Assembly (NCBI GenBank): GCA_031359995.1
Contig: JANMAT010000153.1
Location: 1 to 46,093 of the forward strand
DNA length: 46,093 nt
Reading direction: 5' to 3'
From: JANMAT01 sp031359995
GTDB lineage: Bacteria; Actinomycetota; Acidimicrobiia; Acidimicrobiales; Ilumatobacteraceae
Shown: positions 41,021 to 46,093 of the stretch, one piece after another
Layout of the letters: each line of letters opens with the position of its first letter
Position numbering within the stretch: the first letter of the stretch is position 1
Translations under genes and position numbers: made by a program
Notes under the pieces: model-generated
Database searches by the model: none
The model's input: the letters and a program-made list of their open reading frames with translations, nothing else
Told to the model about the DNA's origin: nothing

Positions 41021-43327
41021 TCAGGTGGCCGCGGCGGCCTGGATGGCTCGCCAGACCCGCTCGGCGGTGAGCGGCATGTCGACGTGGCGCACGCCCAGGT
41101 GGGCCAGCGCGTCGACCACGGCGTTCTGCACAGCCGGCGTGGCCCCGACGGTGCCCGACTCGCCGATGCCCTTCGCTCCGAGCTCGTTGCGGGGCGTCGG
41201 TGTCTCCATCGGGATCCGTTCGAACATCGGCAGCTCGGCCGCCGAGATCACCGCGAAGTCAGCGAAGTTGCCGGTCAGCGGGTTGCCGTCGGCATCGTGC
41301 GCCACGCCCTCGATCAAAGCCTGGGCCGCGCCCTGGGCCAGGCCGCCGTGGATCTGTCCGTCGGCCAGCAACGGGTTCAGGATCGTGCCGGCATCGTCCA
41401 CCGCGACCAATCGCCGCAGCGTGACCCGACCCGTCTCCACATCGACGTCGACCACGGCCACGTGGGTGCCGAACGGGAACGTGGGGCCGATGGCCGCGAA
41501 GTCGGTCTCCACGTGCAGCAGCCGGTGGTCGTTCCCCGCCGAACCGTCGTCCTCTTCGCCAACACGACGCTCGGCCAGCGCACTGGCCACCCGCAGCCAG
41601 TCGACCGGCACCGCCGGCGCCCCGGCCACGTGGAACTGACCGCGGTCGGTGTCGAGCACCACATCGGCCGGGTCGGCCTCGAGCAGCTCGGCCACGATGC
41701 GACGGGCTTCGTCCACCAGCAGGCCGGCCGCCTGCCACATGGCGACACCGTTCGTCTGCACCGAGCGGCTGCCGCCGGTGATGCCACCGCGAGGCACGAC
41801 ATCGGTGTCGCCATGGACGATCTCGATACGATCGATCGGTACCCCGGTGCGATCGGCGATGAGCATGGCCCAGCTCGTGTGGTGACCTTGGCCATACGGC
41901 GACGAGCCGGTCATGGCCAGCAGGCTCCCGTCGGGGCGAAGCTCGACCGAGCCGTACTCCGGTCGCAGGATGCCGGCGGTGCGCTCCACGTACGTGGCCA
42001 AGCCGATGCCGAGCAGCGTCGTCGCCCCCTCGGCCCGGCGCCGGGCCTGCTCGGCGCGCAGCTCGTCGTAGCGGGCCGAGACCAGTGCGAGGTCGAGCGC
42101 CTTGGCGTACTCACCGCTGTCGTAGGGCATGCCCGACAGCGTGGTGAGCGGGAACCGCTCGGGCGGGATCACGTTGCGCCGGCGCACCTCGGCCGGATCC
42201 ATCCCGATGGCGGCGGCGAACACATCGACGGCACGCTCGATGGCGGCGGCCGCCTCGGGCCGTCCGGCACCGCGGTACGCGCCGGTGGGCGTCGTGTTGG
42301 TGACGACCGAGTCGGAGCGGAAGCCGGCCGTGGGGATGTCGTAGCAGCCGGTGAGCATGGCCTTCGTGTTCGACGGCAGCCCGGTGGCGCCGGCCGGGTA
42401 GGCACCCGAGTCCTGGATCACGTAGGCCTCGTAGGCGTGGATGCGCCCGTCCCGGCTGCCACCGATCTTCAGGTACTGCACCTGGCCGCGCCCGTGGTGC
42501 AGCCCGTTCATGTCGTTGCTGCGCGACGGAACCCACATGACCGGCCGGCCCACCCGCTGGGCGATGAACGGCAGCAGCAGCTCCTCGGGATGGGGCGCCG
42601 CCTTGGCTCCGAAGCTGCCGCCCACGTCCTGCGACACCACACGGATCAGCGCCGGGTCGAGCTTGTACGTGCGGGCCAGCGCGGCGCGCACCGGATGCGC
42701 CCCCTGACCGGCGTTGTAGTGCACGAGGCGACCGTCGACCCACGACGACGCCGCCGTGCGCGGCTCCATCGGTGCGGGCGCCAGCCGGTTGTTGATCACG
42801 CGCACCTCGGTGACGACCTCGCATCCGTCCCAGTCGGGCACCAGGTCGGGCGCCTCCAGGTGCAGGGCCACGTTCGACGCCGCGCCGGCGTGCAGCCGCA
42901 CAACGCTGCGCATCGCCTCCTCGGGATCCACCAGCACCGGGAGCGCCTCGTATCCGACGTCGACCAGGTCGACCGCGTCGGCGGCCTGGTATGCGGTCTC
43001 GGCCACCACCGCGGCGATGGCCTCGCCCACGAAGCGCACGGTCTCGGTGGGCAGCAACGGTCGCACCATGCCCTTGTCGACATCGGTGTTGGCCACCGCG
43101 AACGGCGCCAGGTGCGCGGTGTCGGCCCCGGTGATCACCGCCAGCACGCCGGGCGCCGCCAGCGCCGCAGCCGTGTCGATCGAGAGGAGGCGCGCATGGG
43201 CATAGGGCGACACCACGTAGGCCACGTGCACGCAGCCGGGCAGGCGCCGGTCGGCCACGAACATGCCCCCGGTGGTGAGCAGGGCGTGGTCCTCGCGACG
43301 GAGGACCGGGGTGCCGCGAAGTGCCAT
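41021..43327 (-). CDS. xanthine-dehydrogenase-family molybdenum hydroxylase large subunit
   Basis: A 768-residue molybdopterin-binding catalytic subunit. The N-terminal a/b hammerhead starts LRREDHALLTTGGMFVADRRLPG; QDVGGSFGAKAAPHPEE and GAYRGAGRPEA mark the Mo-cofactor domains, and GAKGIGESGTVG carries the conserved active-site glutamate (Glu723). AYRGAGR rather than AYxCSFR places it among form II CoxL-like enzymes, not true CO dehydrogenase. The FAD (CoxM) and 2Fe-2S (CoxS) subunits are not adjacent. Start 43327 has no strong ribosome binding site and may depend on the small ORF ending 9 bases before it. Likely hydroxylates an aromatic or heterocyclic carbon. Confidence 0.9.
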   Translation of the reverse strand: MALRGTPVLRREDHALLTTGGMFVADRRLPGCVHVAYVVSPYAHARLLSIDTAAALAAPGVLAVITGADTAHLAPFAVANTDVDKGMVRPLLPTETVRFVGEAIAAVVAETAYQAADAVDLVDVGYEALPVLVDPEEAMRSVVRLHAGAASNVALHLEAPDLVPDWDGCEVVTEVRVINNRLAPAPMEPRTAASSWVDGRLVHYNAGQGAHPVRAALARTYKLDPALIRVVSQDVGGSFGAKAAPHPEELLLPFIAQRVGRPVMWVPSRSNDMNGLHHGRGQVQYLKIGGSRDGRIHAYEAYVIQDSGAYPAGATGLPSNTKAMLTGCYDIPTAGFRSDSVVTNTTPTGAYRGAGRPEAAAAIERAVDVFAAAIGMDPAEVRRRNVIPPERFPLTTLSGMPYDSGEYAKALDLALVSARYDELRAEQARRRAEGATTLLGIGLATYVERTAGILRPEYGSVELRPDGSLLAMTGSSPYGQGHHTSWAMLIADRTGVPIDRIEIVHGDTDVVPRGGITGGSRSVQTNGVAMWQAAGLLVDEARRIVAELLEADPADVVLDTDRGQFHVAGAPAVPVDWLRVASALAERRVGEEDDGSAGNDHRLLHVETDFAAIGPTFPFGTHVAVVDVDVETGRVTLRRLVAVDDAGTILNPLLADGQIHGGLAQGAAQALIEGVAHDADGNPLTGNFADFAVISAAELPMFERIPMETPTPRNELGAKGIGESGTVGATPAVQNAVVDALAHLGVRHVDMPLTAERVWRAIQAAAAT

Positions 43328-43336
43328 CGCCCGGTC

Positions 43337-43423
43337 TCAGCTGCTCGCCGGGTTCGGCGCCAGCGCCTCCCACAGATCCCAGGCCGACGCGAAGTTCCCG
43401 CGCCCGTTGGGCAAGAAGCTCAT
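43337..43423 (-). CDS. putative 28-residue ORF between dehydrogenase and Mo hydroxylase
   Basis: A short frame beginning MSFLPNGRGNFASAWDLWEA. Its ATG shares a base with the stop of the acyl-CoA dehydrogenase (TGATG), and its own stop is nine bases before the hydroxylase start. Amphipathic, Trp-containing, no membrane segment. I recognise no family. It may only couple translation of the two enzymes. No ribosome binding site of its own is evident. Confidence 0.4.
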   Translation of the reverse strand: MSFLPNGRGNFASAWDLWEALAPNPASS

Positions 43424-44685
43424 CAGCCGACCTTGGGGTCCCAGGTGCGGGCAGCCTTGAGCACCTCGCTGAACGGCTTGTTGCTGTCGAAGCTCGGTTC
43501 GCGCGGCAGGCCGAGCACCCGCTCGCCGATGCCGTTGCGTTGCATCTCGTTGGTGCCCGCGGCGATCGAGGTGACGCGACCGTTCAGGTAGTTCAACGCC
43601 GGGCGGCCGCCATCGTGGTCGGCGGCCGACCACGCCAACGCCGCCGGGCCGCCGACCTCCATGGCCAGGCGGGCGCGGATCGGCGCCAGCACGCCCGAGG
43701 CCAGCTTGCCGTAGGCCGCCACCGCCGGATCGGGAGTGGCCGAGGCGCGCAGTCGATCGGCGATGCGCCGACCGAGGTGGTACTGCGCGTAGTCGTTCAT
43801 GTGGGCCTTGGCGATGGCCTGGCGCGCCGCCGGGTCGGCGGTGCGTCCGACCCGACGGGCCAGCTCCACCAGGTCGGGCGCGAGGCTCCGCGGCTCACGG
43901 GTGGCGGCGCCCATCTCGCCGGCGCCGCGCTCGTACACCAGCATCGTCTGGGTGACCGACCAGCCCCGGTGCACCTCGCCGATGATGTCCTCGTCGGTGA
44001 CCTCGACCTCGTCGAGGAACTCCTCGCAGAACCCGGTGTCGCCGTTGATCTGGCGGATCGGGCGGATGGTCACGCCCTTGGCGTCGGTGGGCATGGCGAA
44101 CCACGTGAGGCCGCGATGCTTGGGCGCGCTCCAGTCGGTGCGGGCCAGGCACATGGCCCAGTCGGCCAGGTGGGCGCCGCTGCTCCAGATCTTCGAGCCA
44201 CTGATGATCCAGCGGTCGCCGTCGCGCACGGCCCGCGTCCGGATGCCGGCGAGGTCGGAGCCCGCTTCGGGCTCCGAGTAGAACTGGCACCACAGCTCCT
44301 CGCCGGAGAGGATCCTGGGGAGGTGGCGCTGCAGGAACTCAGGCGTGCAGTGGGCCAGCAGTGAGCGCCCGATGGCGCCGAACGTGACCCCGCCGGCGGC
44401 GCCGAAGTCGGGTGTCTCGTGGCCGAGTGCCTCCTCCCGGAAGGCTCGCTCGTGCAGGCCGGTCAGCCCGCGGCCGCCGTACTCGACCGGGTACGAGATG
44501 CCGGCGAAACCGCCGTCGAACAGCTTGCGTTGCAGGACGCGGGCGACGGCGACGTCGTCGGGCGTGACCGACTCGCGCTCGACGCGACCCGACGTGACCG
44601 CCTTCTGGCGCGGCTCCAGGTTCGCCTCGATCCAGGCCCGTGCTTCCAGCCGGAACGTCTCGACATCGCTCGGTGTCGTGCTCAT
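43423..44685 (-). CDS. acyl-CoA dehydrogenase (FadE-type)
   Basis: A 420-residue FAD enzyme with QFYSEPEAGSDLAGIRTRA and the substrate/FAD loop SGSKIWSSGAHLADWAMCLART (about 190-211), then the C-terminal helical domain ending LNGRVTSIAAGTNEMQRNGIGERVLGLPRE. It sits 16 bases after another acyl-CoA dehydrogenase; such pairs form alpha2beta2 enzymes in actinobacterial sterol and aromatic ring or side-chain degradation. ATG 44685 follows GGGGA at 6 bases. Substrate chain not determined. Confidence 0.9.
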   Translation of the reverse strand: MSTTPSDVETFRLEARAWIEANLEPRQKAVTSGRVERESVTPDDVAVARVLQRKLFDGGFAGISYPVEYGGRGLTGLHERAFREEALGHETPDFGAAGGVTFGAIGRSLLAHCTPEFLQRHLPRILSGEELWCQFYSEPEAGSDLAGIRTRAVRDGDRWIISGSKIWSSGAHLADWAMCLARTDWSAPKHRGLTWFAMPTDAKGVTIRPIRQINGDTGFCEEFLDEVEVTDEDIIGEVHRGWSVTQTMLVYERGAGEMGAATREPRSLAPDLVELARRVGRTADPAARQAIAKAHMNDYAQYHLGRRIADRLRASATPDPAVAAYGKLASGVLAPIRARLAMEVGGPAALAWSAADHDGGRPALNYLNGRVTSIAAGTNEMQRNGIGERVLGLPREPSFDSNKPFSEVLKAARTWDPKVG

Positions 44686-44701
44686 CTCGATCCCCGATTC
44701 C

Positions 44702-45826
44702 CTAGATCCCGGCCAGCTGGCAGAGGCGCTCACGGTGCCACGCGGCATCGCCGTACAACCCGGCGTCGGTGGTGAGCCGGCGCAGGTACAGGTGCTGATC
44801 GTGCTCCCACGTGTAGCCGATGCCGCCGAACACCTGGAAGCAGTTCTGGGCCAGTTCGATGGCGGCCTCGCCCACGAGGGCCTTGGCGATGCTGGCCGCC
44901 TCCACCCCGTAGCCGTCGTCGTCACCGAGCGAGCGGGCGGCGGCCAGCACCACCGACTTGCTCATCTCGATGGCCAGGCTGGTGTCGGCCAGCAGGTGCT
45001 TCACCGCCTGGAACGAGCCGATCGGTCGGCCGAAGGCGATGCGATCCTTGGCGTACTGCAACGTCATGGCGAACTCGTGGTCCATGGCGCCCACCGACTC
45101 CGCCGCGGTCAGCGTGACGGCGATGGCCAGCTGCCGGTCGAGCAGCGCACCGATCGATCCGGGGGTGCCCACCACTGCGACGGCCGCCGCCGGGGTGTCG
45201 TCGAAGCGGACCTCGGCGAAGCGCCGGCTGAGGTCGAGCGACTCGAGCGGCATCACCGTGACGCCAGGGGCGTCGGCCCGGACGAGGACCTGGGCGGCGC
45301 CGGCGGGCGAGTCGCACGTGACCAGCAGCCACGACGAGGTCTCTACGTCCTGCACCGCGGTCTTGGTGCCCGAGAGCACCAGGTCGCCGTCGCCCGAGGG
45401 TCGAGCGGTGACGCCACCTTCGAGGCGGCTGTCGCCGGTGGCGGCCACCGCCCACGAGGCCGATGCCTCGCCCGCCACCAGGGCCGACAGCACGCCGACA
45501 CGCCGCTCGTCGCTGCCGGCTGTGGCCAGCGCGAACGCGGCCACGTTCGTGCCGACGAACGAGCCAGGTTGCAGCCGGGCGCCCCGGGCGTAGGCGATCA
45601 GCGCCGCGTCGAGGACGCCGTTGTCGGAGATGCTGCCGCCGCCGAGCGCCTCGGGCACGAGCATCGAGAACCACCCGAACTCGCCGGCCTGGCGCCGGTA
45701 AGCGGCGGCGAAGGCGTCGTCGCGCGCGGCGGCGTCGCGTACGGTCGCCACCGGGCAGCTCTGCTCCATGAAGTGCGTGGACGCGTCGAGCAACGCCCGC
45801 TGGTCCTCGGTGACATCGGTGTCCAC
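44702..45826 (-). CDS. acyl-CoA dehydrogenase (FadE-type, paired subunit)
   Basis: A 374-residue dehydrogenase subunit: N-terminal helices, a beta domain with LSGTKTAVQDVETSSWLLVTC, and C-terminal LQYAKDRIAFGRPIGSFQAVKHLLAD and NCFQVFGGIGYTWEHDQHLYLRR, where the Glu of GYTWE is the usual catalytic-base position. It is shorter than and different from the next gene, fitting the heterotetrameric FadE pair model. The GTG at 45826 has AAGGGGA upstream. The 109 bases between it and the racemase-like gene show nothing recognisable. Confidence 0.9.
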   Translation of the reverse strand: MDTDVTEDQRALLDASTHFMEQSCPVATVRDAAARDDAFAAAYRRQAGEFGWFSMLVPEALGGGSISDNGVLDAALIAYARGARLQPGSFVGTNVAAFALATAGSDERRVGVLSALVAGEASASWAVAATGDSRLEGGVTARPSGDGDLVLSGTKTAVQDVETSSWLLVTCDSPAGAAQVLVRADAPGVTVMPLESLDLSRRFAEVRFDDTPAAAVAVVGTPGSIGALLDRQLAIAVTLTAAESVGAMDHEFAMTLQYAKDRIAFGRPIGSFQAVKHLLADTSLAIEMSKSVVLAAARSLGDDDGYGVEAASIAKALVGEAAIELAQNCFQVFGGIGYTWEHDQHLYLRRLTTDAGLYGDAAWHRERLCQLAGI

Positions 45827-45935
45827 CAGTCCCCTTTCGTCCCGGCACCGCCCATGCAGTCAACGGCCCCGAACCCCGGCCCCATCCTGCCCCCACGGGG
45901 GCGGCCCGGCACAAGTCGACGCGGCGACCGACGGG

Positions 45936-46093
45936 TCAGCTGCGCCGGCGGCCGCCCATCTCGGCGAGCGCGGCGGCGACCGCCAGCCGCGGGCTGCTCA
46001 GCAACGGCGTCGCCATCGTGACCCGGTCGGCCGCCGCCGCCATCGACGCCTGGGCCAGCACGACCACGTCGACGGCGCCGTCGAGCGCGGCGC
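45936..46093 (-). CDS. partial aspartate/glutamate racemase-like protein (3' end)
   Basis: The last 52 codons of a gene continuing beyond the window: AVDVVVLAQASMAAAADRV followed by TPLLSSPRLAVAAALAEMG, a pattern near the C-terminus of the Asp/Glu/hydantoin racemase superfamily. With so little sequence the family is tentative. The orientation matches the acyl-CoA dehydrogenase genes. Confidence 0.5.
   Translation of the reverse strand, partial: AALDGAVDVVVLAQASMAAAADRVTMATPLLSSPRLAVAAALAEMGGRRRS

Noticed and set aside
40868..43591. A 907-codon plus-strand open frame
   Set aside because: It is antisense to the molybdenum hydroxylase and shows low-complexity His/Arg/Gly composition with no domain.
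1..46093. CRISPR arrays, tRNA or rRNA genes, insertion sequences
   Set aside because: No regularly spaced repeats, cloverleaf-like sequences with the T-arm signature, ribosomal RNA motifs or transposase frames were noticed; no dedicated search could be run.

Overview
The window is very GC-rich and densely coded, with many GTG and a few TTG starts and frequent ATGA/TGATG stop-start overlaps. The families present (DUF1206, paired FadE-type acyl-CoA dehydrogenases, RipA-like NlpC/P60, SHOCT, BlaI-M56) point to an actinobacterium. A lineage such as Acidimicrobiia is a guess from gene content only. No rRNA, tRNA, CRISPR array or complete insertion sequence was seen.

Layout. 1-7901: transport and housekeeping genes (DUF1206 membrane protein, an NRAMP-family carrier with altered motifs, a P-type cation ATPase preceded by a coupled 26-codon ORF, SnoaL-like, phosphotransferase), interrupted at 2819-3483 by remnants of a flavin monooxygenase and a short-chain dehydrogenase. 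7959-10570: a sulfur-detoxification operon (CstB-like persulfide dioxygenase-rhodanese, TauE/SafE permease, YgaP-like membrane protein) with a CsoR/CstR-type operator inside its promoter. 10801-21252: a copper/cell-envelope island holding an NlpC/P60 hydrolase, a secreted lipoprotein, a DUF6153-like protein, a two-component system, a Tat-lipoprotein multicopper oxidase, SHOCT and DUF305 proteins, a CopC-CopD fusion, a BlaI repressor with its M56 protease, a P1B-ATPase remnant and an unlisted 43-residue membrane protein. Three matching BlaI/CopY-type operators (7-3-7 architecture, TACTACA-N3-TGTAGTA-like) lie in front of DUF305, between CopCD and BlaI, and in front of the 43-residue gene.

21254-24140: an FAD oxidoreductase/methyltransferase pair and a second DUF6153-like protein. 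24349-28497: a second sulfur module (rhodanese, MFS permease, a second MBL-rhodanese protein lacking one metal ligand) divergent from an ArsR-rhodanese fusion regulator plus a VOC protein, with two copies of a 16-bp operator between them. 28499-33624: a TetR/methyltransferase pair with a perfect palindromic operator, nitroreductase, aldo/keto reductase, VOC protein, then remnants of a cytochrome P450 and a 5'-truncated flavin monooxygenase.

33662-46093: catabolic CoA genes (acetyl-CoA hydrolase/transferase, a tandem-fused family III CoA-transferase, thiolase, two acyl-CoA dehydrogenases, a molybdenum hydroxylase large subunit without partners), a broken YdeI gene, a MASE1-SpoIIE phosphatase and the end of an Asp/Glu racemase-like gene.

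The most interesting content is the BlaI-governed copper/envelope regulon with its small membrane protein, and two parallel CstB-like systems under different persulfide-type control. Several genes are broken by deletion-like scars, two of which remove the 5' ends of divergent neighbours. These could be real decay or assembly artefacts.
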